DNA from: Bacteroides nordii WAL 11050 = JCM 12987
Lineage (GTDB): Bacteria; Bacteroidota; Bacteroidia; Bacteroidales; Bacteroidaceae
Direction of reading: 5' to 3'
Length of the DNA stretch: 41,962 nucleotides
NCBI GenBank assembly: GCA_000613465.1
Contig: BAJA01000043.1
Span: 1 to 41,962, forward strand
Below are positions 1 to 7,531 of the stretch, one piece after another. Each line of letters starts with the position of its first letter. Positions within the stretch are counted from its first letter, which is position 1. The position numbers were made by a program, and so were the translations under genes. The notes under the pieces are model-generated. The model worked only from the letters and a program-made list of their open reading frames with translations, was not told the origin of the DNA and searched no databases.

Positions 1-50
1 ACAATAGTAAATTATTTAATGCGTCGGCCCTGTTCTCCGGTATGCAACTG

Positions 51-143
51 TGTTTTACATGTACATGTAAAGCAGTACGAGATGTGCATGTCGTGCAGCT
101 CCACATGTGCATGTCGTACCGCTTTAGATGTACATGTAAAACA
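51..143. repeat. Imperfect palindrome of four ATGT(A/G)CATGT-type dyads
   Basis: Four copies of a self-complementary core, ATGTACATGT or ATGTGCATGT, are centred near 62.5, 86.5, 109.5 and 131.5, that is 22-24 bp apart. The outer two copies are A-rich flanked (TTTACATGTACATGTAAA is a perfect 18-bp palindrome at 54-71). The two inner ones carry TGCA centres. The whole block is also an imperfect inverted repeat about position 97, because the first 23 bases match the reverse complement of the last 23 with one mismatch. An 84-codon reading frame runs through it on each strand, but its His-Val/Cys-Met rich translation is just the repeat read out. I regard it as a dispersed intergenic element; function unknown. 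Confidence 0.7.
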
Positions 144-290
144 ATACTGCCCACCGGGAAAAGGAACGTTCCTTTCTGAGAAAGACAAAGTGCAATACCA
201 GGGAAGGATAACGATACTGCTTCGAGGGACTTCCGATATCAAAAAGATACGCCCGATAATATTCACTACCTAATAGGGTTTTAAGTGCAT

Positions 291-320
291 TTCACCACAG
301 AGGACGCAGAGAACACGGAG
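291..320. repeat. Dispersed 'CACCACAGAGGACGCAGAG' type intergenic repeat
   Basis: The stretch reads as a purine-rich, low-complexity element of a kind found in many unrelated bacterial intergenic regions. It sits immediately before a hairpin repeat and has no coding potential that I can support. The assignment as a dispersed repeat rests on recall of similar sequences and not on a second copy in this window. Confidence 0.4.
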
Positions 321-334
321 TTTTAAATCTTTAA

Positions 335-424
335 TGAAACGCGGATTAACGCAGATTAAAAGACTGTGGATCTTTATTATCTATTTGTTTCTCTTTGCGA
401 AAATCTGCGTTCATCTGCGTTTCA
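335..424. repeat. Long hairpin repeat with ACGCAGAT arms
   Basis: The left arm at 335-357 and right arm at 402-424 are inverted complements over 23 bases with two mismatches, around a 44-base loop. Each arm itself contains two tandem ACGC(A/G)GAT-like words. A related, more degenerate hairpin lies on the other side of pyrH at 1374-1473, so this seems to be a repeat family. It could fold in RNA, but it lacks a U-tract and is upstream of the pyrH promoter box, so it is not an obvious terminator for any gene seen here. Confidence 0.65.
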
Positions 425-436
425 ATGAATCATCGC

Positions 437-500
437 TTAGTATACCTCCCGTGCGGGAAGTATTCATGTCTATTCAGATTCGAGTCAAATAGTATACTAA
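437..500. repeat. Nested inverted repeat upstream of pyrH
   Basis: TTAGTATAC at 437-445 is the exact inverse of GTATACTAA at 492-500. Between them lies a small palindrome, TCCCGTGCGGGA (447-458). The pair ends about 30 bases before the pyrH -7 box. It may be an operator or simply more intergenic repeat DNA; no protein can be assigned to it. Confidence 0.35.
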
Positions 501-528
501 TCTGCGTGATTATGGCAAAATAATCATG

Positions 529-536
529 TATATTTG
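529..536 (+). promoter_or_regulatory. Bacteroides -7 promoter box for pyrH
   Basis: TATATTTG fits the Bacteroides primary sigma consensus TAnnTTTG and lies 24 bases before the pyrH ATG. No clear TTTG -33 box is visible at the usual 19-21 bp upstream. The same box followed by GCGCA occurs before hflX. Confidence 0.6.
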
Positions 537-559
537 CGCAAACTAATTATAAGAACAAT

Positions 560-1269
560 ATGGCAAAATACAAAAGAATCCTGTTGAAGCTCAGTGGTGA
601 GAGCCTGATGGGAGAAAAAAAGAGTGGAATCGACGAGAAAAGACTCGCCGAGTATGCAGCACAGATAAAAGAGATTCATGAACAAGGTGTACAAATAGGC
701 ATCGTCATAGGTGGTGGAAACTTCTTCCGTGGGCTCACAGGAGCCGGCAAAGGTTTCGACCGTGTAAAAGGCGATCAAATGGGTATGCTGGCAACAGTTA
801 TGAATAGCCTTGCCCTTAGCTCAGCCCTCGTTGCCGCCGGCGAAAAGGCCCGCGTACTGACAGCTATCCGCATGGAGCTATCGGCGAATTCTATAGCAAG
901 TGGAAGGCGATTGAATATATGGAAGCCGGTGAAATAGTCATCATGTCTGCCGGAACAGGCAATCCGTTCTTCACAACCGATACCGGTTCTTCTCTGCGCG
1001 GCATCGAAATAGAAGCCGACGTAATGTTGAAAGGTACCCGTGTAGACGGGATATACACCGCCGATCCGGAAAAAGATCCTACTGCTACAAAATTCGATGA
1101 TATCACTTATGATGAGGTGCTGAAACGTGGTTTGAAGGTGATGGACCTTACAGCTACTTGCATGTGCAAGGAAAATAATCTCCCGATTGTAGTATTCGAT
1201 ATGGATACAGCAGGAAATCTGAAGAAAGTAATCAGCGGAGAAGAAATTGGTACGGTGGTGCACAATTGA
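560..1269 (+). CDS. pyrH: UMP kinase (uridylate kinase), frameshifted as read
   Basis: UMP kinase phosphorylates UMP to UDP in the cytoplasm, the committed step to UTP and CTP, and is normally essential. The protein starts MAKYKRILLKLSGESLMG, the amino-acid-kinase N-terminus, with the GGGNFFRG glycine loop and GDQMGMLATVMN helix. After codon 106 (ATG GAG, 872-877) one base is missing: as read the frame ends at 937. Adding one base near 878 restores PIGEFYSKWKAIEYMEAG and joins to the remainder (TGNPFFTTDT, ADPEKDPTATKFDDITY), giving 236 residues, the family's usual length. The missing base is most simply one C of a CC pair. Both halves are full-quality family sequence, so I treat this as one gene with a probable sequence error. 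frr follows about 370 bases downstream. Confidence 0.9.
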
Positions 1270-1290
1270 TTTATTAGTCATATCTGACAC

Positions 1291-1337
1291 AGAAGAGAAC
1301 ACAGGGTATATAAAACATACAGCTTGCGTTCTCTTCT
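1291..1337 (+). terminator. Possible pyrH terminator hairpin
   Basis: AGAAGAGAAC at 1291-1300 pairs perfectly with GTTCTCTTCT at 1328-1337 around a 27-base loop, 22 bases after the pyrH stop. It is followed by TTATATCC, with no long U-tract. The large loop makes this a weak terminator candidate. Confidence 0.35.
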
Positions 1338-1373
1338 TTATATCCATTTTAATTCATACTATGACAGCGTTTT

Positions 1374-1473
1374 ATTAAAACGCAAATGATCGGAGATTAT
1401 CGTAAATTAGATGATTTACTGTAGTTGAGAGCCGATATTCTTTGTGTGAATTTACGATAATCTGCGTTTTAAT
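1374..1473. repeat. Degenerate ACGCAGAT hairpin between pyrH and frr
   Basis: ATTAAAACGCA (1374-1384) plus AGATTATCGTAAATT (1394-1408) pair with the continuous right arm at 1449-1473. The left arm carries about nine extra bases (1385-1393) that have no partner. The arms resemble the 335-424 hairpin, pointing to a shared repeat family on both sides of pyrH. The rest of the 366-base gap holds the frr promoter and nothing coding. Confidence 0.55.
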
Positions 1474-1562
1474 GATACGGTCATTTAATTAGAAAACAAA
1501 GCCGGTTTCCTCGCCATTTTCATTATTTATAACTAACAGCCTGCTTTCTCTTTCCATTATTG

Positions 1563-1593
1563 TTGCAGATAAGCAAAAAATAATCTACTTTTG
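1563..1593 (+). promoter_or_regulatory. Promoter for frr
   Basis: TACTTTTG at 1586-1593 matches the TAnnTTTG -7 box. A partial -33 element (TTG, 1563-1565) lies 20 bp upstream. The frr ATG follows 42 bases after the box, so frr can be transcribed separately from pyrH. Confidence 0.55.
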
Positions 1594-1635
1594 TTTTTCA
1601 TTCAGTAAATAGTAAACTATATAAAGCAAAAGAAT

Positions 1636-2196
1636 ATGATAGACGTAAAGACTTGTATCAACGATTCACAAGAGAAAATGGATATGGCCATTATGTACCT
1701 GGAAGAGGCACTGGCTCACATCCGCGCCGGTAAAGCAAGTACCAGATTGCTGGATGGAATCCGTGTAGATTCTTATGGAAGCATGGTACCTATTAGTAAT
1801 GTAGCTGCCGTAACCACTCCGGATGCACGTAGCATTACTATCAAACCGTGGGATAAAGGTATGTTCCGTATCATTGAAAAAGCAATTATTGATTCTGATC
1901 TGGGTATTATGCCCGAGAACAATGGTGAGATCATCCGTATTGGTATCCCTCCTTTGACAGAGGAACGTCGTAAGCAACTGGCAAAACAGTGTAAAGCTGA
2001 AGGTGAGACAGCTAAAGTAAGCGTACGTAATGCCCGCCGTGACGGTATCGACACACTGAAGAAAGCCCTGAAAGAAGGTCTTGCAGAGGACGAACAGAAG
2101 AATGCAGAAGCTAAACTGCAGAAAATCCATGATAAGTATATCAAGCAGATTGATGATATGCTGGCTGAAAAGGACAAAGAAATTATGACAGTGTAA
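1636..2196 (+). CDS. frr: Ribosome recycling factor
   Basis: RRF works with EF-G to split the post-termination ribosome so that subunits, mRNA and tRNA can be reused. The 186-residue product has the normal family length. It shows the long-helix domain I (IRAGKASTRLLDGIRVDSYG) and the conserved IPPLTEERRKQL stretch, then the C-terminal helix RDGIDTLKKALKEGLAEDEQK. The frame is intact. pyrH upstream and frr are neighbours in many bacteria, usually with tsf/rpsB; those are not visible here. It has its own promoter box, and a repeat hairpin separates it from rsgA 92 bases later. Confidence 0.97.
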   Translation: MIDVKTCINDSQEKMDMAIMYLEEALAHIRAGKASTRLLDGIRVDSYGSMVPISNVAAVTTPDARSITIKPWDKGMFRIIEKAIIDSDLGIMPENNGEIIRIGIPPLTEERRKQLAKQCKAEGETAKVSVRNARRDGIDTLKKALKEGLAEDEQKNAEAKLQKIHDKYIKQIDDMLAEKDKEIMTV

Positions 2197-2198
2197 AT

Positions 2199-2283
2199 TA
2201 GTAGTTAAGTAGTTAAGTAGTAAGTAGCAGATGTTTCTGTTTGTATCCTACTTAACTACTTGACTACTCACTACTTGACTACT
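2199..2283 (+). repeat. TTAAGTAG-type repeat hairpin between frr and rsgA
   Basis: Left arm 2199-2228 is made of repeated (T)TAAGTAG words. The right arm 2247-2283 is made of the inverse, CTACTTAACTACT-like words, so the transcript can form a long imperfect hairpin in the whole intergenic gap. It ends six bases before the rsgA ATG. No U-tract follows, so it might modulate read-through or mRNA stability, or may simply be a slippage-prone repeat. Confidence 0.6.
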
Positions 2284-2288
2284 AAAGG

Positions 2289-3224
2289 ATGATGAGAGGA
2301 TTGGTAATAAAGAATACAGGGAGCTGGTATCAGGTAAAGACTGATGACGGGCTGTTTATCGAATGCAAGATAAAAGGGAATTTCCGTCTGAAAGGAATAC
2401 GAAGTACCAATCCTGTTGCCGTGGGCGATCGTGTTCAAATCATACTAAATCAGGAGGGTACTGCTTTTATCAGCGAAATAGAAGACAGAAAGAACTACAT
2501 CGTTCGCCGTTCCTCCAATCTTTCTAAACAATCTCATATCCTTGCTGCCAATCTTGACCAGTGTATGCTGGTGGTGACGGTGAACTACCCTGAAACATCC
2601 ACAATTTTCATCGACCGTTTTCTTGCCTCGGCAGAAGCCTATCGTGTACCGGTAAAGCTGATATTCAATAAAGTAGACGTTTACAATGAAGATGAACTGC
2701 ACTATCTGGACAGCCTCATCAATCTCTATACGAATATCGGTTACCCCTGTTTCAAAATCTCAGCTAAAAAGGGAGAAGGAATTGATATCATCAAAGAAGA
2801 ACTGAAAGGACGGATTACTCTATTTTCCGGGCATTCGGGAGTGGGGAAATCGACTCTGATCAATGCCATACTTCCGGAACAGGAAGTAAAGACCGCTGAA
2901 ATATCTGCATATCACAATAAGGGAATGCATACTACTACTTTCTCCGAAATGTTTGCCGTAGCAGACGGAGGCTATATCATCGACACTCCGGGTATCAAAG
3001 GATTCGGAACCTTCGACATGGAAGAAGAAGAAATAGGACATTACTTCCCGGAAATATTCAAATTTTCTGCCAATTGTAAATACAACAACTGTACTCACAG
3101 ACACGAACCCGGCTGCGCAGTCCGGCAGGCCGTAGAACAACATTACATCAGCGAATCACGTTACACTTCTTATCTGAATATGCTTGAAGATAAAGAAGAG
3201 GGAAAATACCGTGCCGCCTATTAA
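2289..3224 (+). CDS. rsgA: Small ribosomal subunit biogenesis GTPase RsgA
   Basis: RsgA is a circularly permuted GTPase that checks late maturation of the 30S subunit. The 311-residue protein has an N-terminal OB-fold region, then the G motifs in permuted order: NKVD (about 127-130), SAKKGEG (about 158-164), the P-loop GHSGVGKST (181-189) and DTPG (232-235). A C-terminal zinc-binding segment CKYNNCTHRHEPGC supplies the Cys-His ligands. Two ATGs occur in tandem at 2289 and 2292; either may be used. It is downstream of frr, another translation gene. Confidence 0.96.
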   Translation: MMRGLVIKNTGSWYQVKTDDGLFIECKIKGNFRLKGIRSTNPVAVGDRVQIILNQEGTAFISEIEDRKNYIVRRSSNLSKQSHILAANLDQCMLVVTVNYPETSTIFIDRFLASAEAYRVPVKLIFNKVDVYNEDELHYLDSLINLYTNIGYPCFKISAKKGEGIDIIKEELKGRITLFSGHSGVGKSTLINAILPEQEVKTAEISAYHNKGMHTTTFSEMFAVADGGYIIDTPGIKGFGTFDMEEEEIGHYFPEIFKFSANCKYNNCTHRHEPGCAVRQAVEQHYISESRYTSYLNMLEDKEEGKYRAAY

Positions 3225-3352
3225 ATTATTAACTCTTTTTCACTCACTGCGTATTAAACTATCTTCCCAATCGCCTGTCTAAATTAAGACGTTATATACT
3301 ATACTTAACAGGTACACAACACCACATCGCGTACCTATAATATAAAACATAC

Positions 3353-4432
3353 ATGGACAAGAGGATTAAATGGGGTATTATTATCATTGTAGGCGCCGGA
3401 TTGATAGGAGGTGGCATCTACTCGCAAATGCCTAAACAAAACGCCGAACTGGCAGCAGCCGACAAAGTAACCCTAAGTCAAAAGGGAGGTAAAAAGATTC
3501 TGAATGTAAATGCGCGGATTATAAAACCGCAATTGCTTACAGATGAAATACGTATCAGCGGTAGCCTGCTACCCGACGAAGAGGTTGACCTTTCATTTGA
3601 AACATCGGGAAAGATTGTAGAAATCAACTTTGAAGAAGGTAGTGCCGTAAAAAAAGGCCAGCTATTGGCTAAAGTAAACGACCGGCAACTACAAGCACAA
3701 CTACAGCGCCTTGTGTCTCAACTGAAACTGGCAGAAGACCGTGTCTTTCGCCAGAATGCTCTGTTGGAAAGAGATGCTGTCAGCAAAGAAGCTTATGAAC
3801 AGGTGAAAACAGAACTTGCCACACTGAATGCCGATATAGATATTGTCAAGGCAAACATAGCACTGACAGAACTCCGTGCCCCGTTTGACGGCGTTATCGG
3901 TCTGCGACAAGTCAGCGTCGGAGCCTATGCCTCTCCCAGTACCATTGTAGCCAAATTAACCAAAATATCTCCGCTGAAAGTAGAGTTTGCAGTACCAGAG
4001 CGTTATGCCGGCCAAGTTAAAAAAGGAGCAAACCTGACCTTCCACCTCGAAGGACAACTTGACGGATTCGATGCCAAAGTATATGCCACCGAGTCAAAAA
4101 TCAGTGAGATGCACTCATTGACCATACGTGCACTCTACCCCAACAGTAATGGTACCGTACTTCCCGGTCGTTACGTAAGCGTTCATTTAAAGAAAGAAGA
4201 GATCCCCAATGCAATTGCAGTACCTTCGGAAGCGATTGTCCCCGAAATGGGAAAAGACAAAATATACCTTTACAAAAACGGAAAAGCACAGCCGGTAGAA
4301 ATTTCCACCGGTATACGTACCGAAGCTGAAGTACAGGTACTAAGAGGTCTGCAAGTAGGCGATACTATTATAACTTCGGGAACACTGCAACTTCGTACAG
4401 CATTGCCTGTCACTCTTGATAACATTGATTAA
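3353..4432 (+). CDS. RND efflux periplasmic adaptor (membrane fusion protein)
   Basis: The product links the inner-membrane RND pump to the outer-membrane channel. Residues 8-25 form a hydrophobic N-terminal signal/anchor. Then come a lipoyl-like half-motif (SGKIVEINFEEGSAVKKGQLLAKV), a short alpha-hairpin coiled coil, the second lipoyl half (LRAPFDGVIGLRQVSVGAYASPSTIVAKL), and beta-barrel and membrane-proximal domains ending VGDTIITSGTLQLRTALPV. At 359 residues it is a normal HlyD/AcrA-type adaptor. It begins a tight operon: the pump starts 12 bases later. No TetR or other local repressor gene is present. Substrate cannot be told from sequence. An AGGTAC...GTACCT inverted repeat lies in the 128-base leader, role unknown. 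Confidence 0.93.
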   Translation: MDKRIKWGIIIIVGAGLIGGGIYSQMPKQNAELAAADKVTLSQKGGKKILNVNARIIKPQLLTDEIRISGSLLPDEEVDLSFETSGKIVEINFEEGSAVKKGQLLAKVNDRQLQAQLQRLVSQLKLAEDRVFRQNALLERDAVSKEAYEQVKTELATLNADIDIVKANIALTELRAPFDGVIGLRQVSVGAYASPSTIVAKLTKISPLKVEFAVPERYAGQVKKGANLTFHLEGQLDGFDAKVYATESKISEMHSLTIRALYPNSNGTVLPGRYVSVHLKKEEIPNAIAVPSEAIVPEMGKDKIYLYKNGKAQPVEISTGIRTEAEVQVLRGLQVGDTIITSGTLQLRTALPVTLDNID

Positions 4433-4444
4433 ACCAGCCGCCTT

Positions 4445-7400
4445 ATGAATATATCCGAATTAAGCATACGCCGGCCGGTATTATCGACGGTACTGACAAT
4501 TATTATCCTCCTCTTCGGGTTCATCGGATACAGCTATCTTGGTGTACGCGAGTATCCGTCGGTGGATAATCCCATTATATCGGTATCCTGCTCCTACCCC
4601 GGTGCAAACGCTGATGTTATTGAAAATCAGATCACAGAACCACTGGAACAGAACATCAACGGTATTCCCGGTATTCGCTCTCTGTCGAGTGTCAGCCAGC
4701 AGGGACAATGCCGTATTACGGTAGAGTTTGAGCTCTCTGTCGATCTGGAAACAGCGGCCAATGATGTGCGCGACAAAGTATCACGTGCCCAGCGCTACCT
4801 GCCCCGCGATTGTGATCCTCCTACGGTATCAAAAGCCGATGCCGATGCCATGCCTATCCTCATGGTAGCCCTCCAGAGCGAAAGACGTTCGCTACTGGAA
4901 CTAAGTGAAATAGCCGACCTTACCGTAAAGGAACAGCTTCAGACAATTGCCGATGTAAGTAGCGTATCTATCTGGGGTGAAAAACGTTATTCCATGCGTT
5001 TGTGGCTGGACCCTATCAAGATGTCCGGTTATGGTATCACGCCTATCGACGTAAAGAATGCAGTGGACAAGGAGAATGTGGAATTACCTTCGGGTAGTAT
5101 CGAAGGAAACACTATAGAACTGACGATCCGTACGTTGGGTTTGATGCATACGGCAGAAGAGTTCAACGACCTCATTATCAGAGAGGATAAGAATCAGATT
5201 GTTCGTTTCAGTGATATTGGTCGCGCCGAACTGGGTCCGGCAGACATCAAAAGTTACATGAAAATGAACGGAGTCCCCATGGTTGGTGTAGTTGTCATCC
5301 CCCAACCGGGTGCTAACCATATCAAGATTGCCGATGCTGTGTACGACCGTATGGAAAGGATGCAAAAAGATCTTCCGGAGGATGTGCACTACAACTATGG
5401 CTTCGATAATACCAAATTTATCCGTGCTTCCATCAATGAAGTAAAACAAACGGTATACGAAGCATTTGTACTGGTTATCATCATCATTTTCCTTTTTCTG
5501 CGCGACTGGCGCGTGACACTCGTACCGTGTATTGTGATCCCCGTTTCACTGATTGGCGCATTCTTCGTCATGTACCTGGCGGGATTCTCTATCAACGTGC
5601 TTTCGATGCTTGCAGTAGTTCTGTCGGTGGGACTTGTGGTGGATGATGCAATTGTTATGACCGAAAACATTTATGTCCGGATTGAACAGGGTATGGCACC
5701 GAAAGAGGCAGGCATCGAAGGAGCCAAAGAAATATTCTTTGCCGTTATCTCCACTACGATTACACTGGTAGCCGTGTTCTTCCCCATTGTGTTCATGGAT
5801 GGTATGACAGGACGGCTCTTCCGGGAGTTCAGTCTGGTTATTTCAGGATCGGTTATTATATCCTCTTTTGCAGCATTGACTTTCACACCGATGCTTGCTA
5901 CCAAACTGCTGATAAAACGTGAAAAGCAGAACTGGTTTTACAGAAAAACAGAACCATTCTTTGAAGGAATGAACCGCCTATATAGCCGTTCGCTGGCAGC
6001 ATTTCTGCGAAAACGCTGGTTGGCATTACCCGTTATCGCCGTTACTATCGGAGTTATAGTATTCTTATGGGATTATATTCCTGCAGAAATGGCACCGCTG
6101 GAAGATCGTTCTCAAATCAGTATCAGTACGCGCGGAGCAGAAGGTGTAACCTATGAATATATACGAGATTATACAGAGGACATTAACGACCTCGTCGATT
6201 CCATTATTCCTGATGCAGAATCCGTAACTGCCCGTGTTTCAAGTGGTAGCGGTAATGTACGTATCACATTGAAAGATATGAAAGACCGTGACTACTCACA
6301 GATGGACGTAGCCGAAAACCTGTCTAAAGCAGTACAAAAAAAGACCATGGCACGCTCGTTTGTGCAACAGTCTTCTTCGTTTGGAGGACGACGCGGAGGT
6401 ATGCCTGTACAATATGTTTTGCAAGCTACCAATCTGGAAAAGCTTCAGGAAGTACTACCGAAGTTTATGGCAAAAGTATACGAAAACCCGGTATTCCAGA
6501 TGGCCGATGTCGATCTGAAGTTCAGTAAACCCGAAGCACGTATCAACATCAATCGTGATAAAGCCAGCATTATGGGAGTCAGTACCCGCAATATCGCCCA
6601 AACCCTGCAATATGGATTGAGCGGACAGCGTATGGGCTACTTCTATATGAATGGAAAACAATACGAGATTTTAGGTGAGATCAATCGCCAGCAACGTAAT
6701 AAACCTGCGGACCTGAAAGCCATCTATGTACGCAGTGACAACGGAGACATGGTGCAGCTTGACAATCTGATAGAATTGACAAACGGTATCGCTCCTCCGA
6801 AACTCTACCGTTACAACCGTTTCGTATCGGCTACTGTTTCCGCCGGACTGGCAGATGGTAAGACTATCGGACAGGGACTGGACGAAATGGATAAAATAGC
6901 CAAAGAGACGCTGGACGATTCGTTCCGTACGGCACTGACCGGAGATTCAAAAGAATACCGCGAAAGTTCATCAAGCCTGATGTTCGCCTTCATTCTGGCT
7001 ATCTTCCTGATTTATCTGATCCTGGCCGCCCAGTTTGAAAGTTTCAAAGACCCATTAATCGTGATGCTGACAGTACCGCTCGCCATTGCCGGTGCCCTGA
7101 TTTTCATGCACTTCGGCGGAATAACAATGAACATTTTCAGCCAGATTGGTATTATTATGCTTATCGGACTGGTAGCAAAGAATGGTATCCTTATTGTGGA
7201 GTTTGCCAATCAGAAGCAAGAAAGCGGCGAAGACAAGATGAGTGCCATCAAAGACGCTTCTCTGCAACGCCTGCGCCCCATCCTGATGACAAGTGCATCT
7301 ACCATATTGGGGCTTATTCCACTTGCTTTTGCCACCAGTGAAGGTTGTAACCAGCGTATTGCCATGGGTACGGCAGTAGTAGGCGGAATGCTTATCTCTA

Positions 7401-7522
7401 CACTGATGACGATGTACATCGTACCGGCCATATACAGTTATATTTCAACGAACCGGAGACTCACGCCTGTCCTTTCCAAAAACGAGGAAGACGAAACAAC
7501 TCCAATGACAACCCATAATTAA
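4445..7522 (+). CDS. RND family inner-membrane multidrug efflux transporter (AcrB-like)
   Basis: This is the proton-driven pump of a tripartite efflux system. The 1025 residues show the HAE1-type layout. A first membrane helix (LSTVLTIIILLFGFIGY) is followed by a porter domain beginning YPSVDNPIISVSCSYPGA, then a bundle of helices with the proton-relay pair D400-D401 (VGLVVDDAIVMTEN). A second porter domain follows, and then the second bundle with K912 (LVAKNGILIVEFANQ). All three relay residues are present, so the pump should be active. Its neighbours are the adaptor upstream and the TolC-like channel nine bases downstream. Substrate unknown. Confidence 0.96.
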   Translation: MNISELSIRRPVLSTVLTIIILLFGFIGYSYLGVREYPSVDNPIISVSCSYPGANADVIENQITEPLEQNINGIPGIRSLSSVSQQGQCRITVEFELSVDLETAANDVRDKVSRAQRYLPRDCDPPTVSKADADAMPILMVALQSERRSLLELSEIADLTVKEQLQTIADVSSVSIWGEKRYSMRLWLDPIKMSGYGITPIDVKNAVDKENVELPSGSIEGNTIELTIRTLGLMHTAEEFNDLIIREDKNQIVRFSDIGRAELGPADIKSYMKMNGVPMVGVVVIPQPGANHIKIADAVYDRMERMQKDLPEDVHYNYGFDNTKFIRASINEVKQTVYEAFVLVIIIIFLFLRDWRVTLVPCIVIPVSLIGAFFVMYLAGFSINVLSMLAVVLSVGLVVDDAIVMTENIYVRIEQGMAPKEAGIEGAKEIFFAVISTTITLVAVFFPIVFMDGMTGRLFREFSLVISGSVIISSFAALTFTPMLATKLLIKREKQNWFYRKTEPFFEGMNRLYSRSLAAFLRKRWLALPVIAVTIGVIVFLWDYIPAEMAPLEDRSQISISTRGAEGVTYEYIRDYTEDINDLVDSIIPDAESVTARVSSGSGNVRITLKDMKDRDYSQMDVAENLSKAVQKKTMARSFVQQSSSFGGRRGGMPVQYVLQATNLEKLQEVLPKFMAKVYENPVFQMADVDLKFSKPEARININRDKASIMGVSTRNIAQTLQYGLSGQRMGYFYMNGKQYEILGEINRQQRNKPADLKAIYVRSDNGDMVQLDNLIELTNGIAPPKLYRYNRFVSATVSAGLADGKTIGQGLDEMDKIAKETLDDSFRTALTGDSKEYRESSSSLMFAFILAIFLIYLILAAQFESFKDPLIVMLTVPLAIAGALIFMHFGGITMNIFSQIGIIMLIGLVAKNGILIVEFANQKQESGEDKMSAIKDASLQRLRPILMTSASTILGLIPLAFATSEGCNQRIAMGTAVVGGMLISTLMTMYIVPAIYSYISTNRRLTPVLSKNEEDETTPMTTHN

Positions 7523-7531
7523 GTAAGAAAG

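Noticed and set aside
19..273. 84-codon frames on both strands, His-Val and Cys-rich
   Set aside because: They are the palindromic repeat at 51-143 read as protein; no start signal and no family resemblance.
870..937. Programmed ribosomal frameshift in pyrH
   Set aside because: No slippery heptamer or downstream pseudoknot, and the family is not known to use one; a missing base explains it.
775..1347. 190-codon frame antisense to pyrH
   Set aside because: Shadow of the pyrH coding frame; no recognisable domain.
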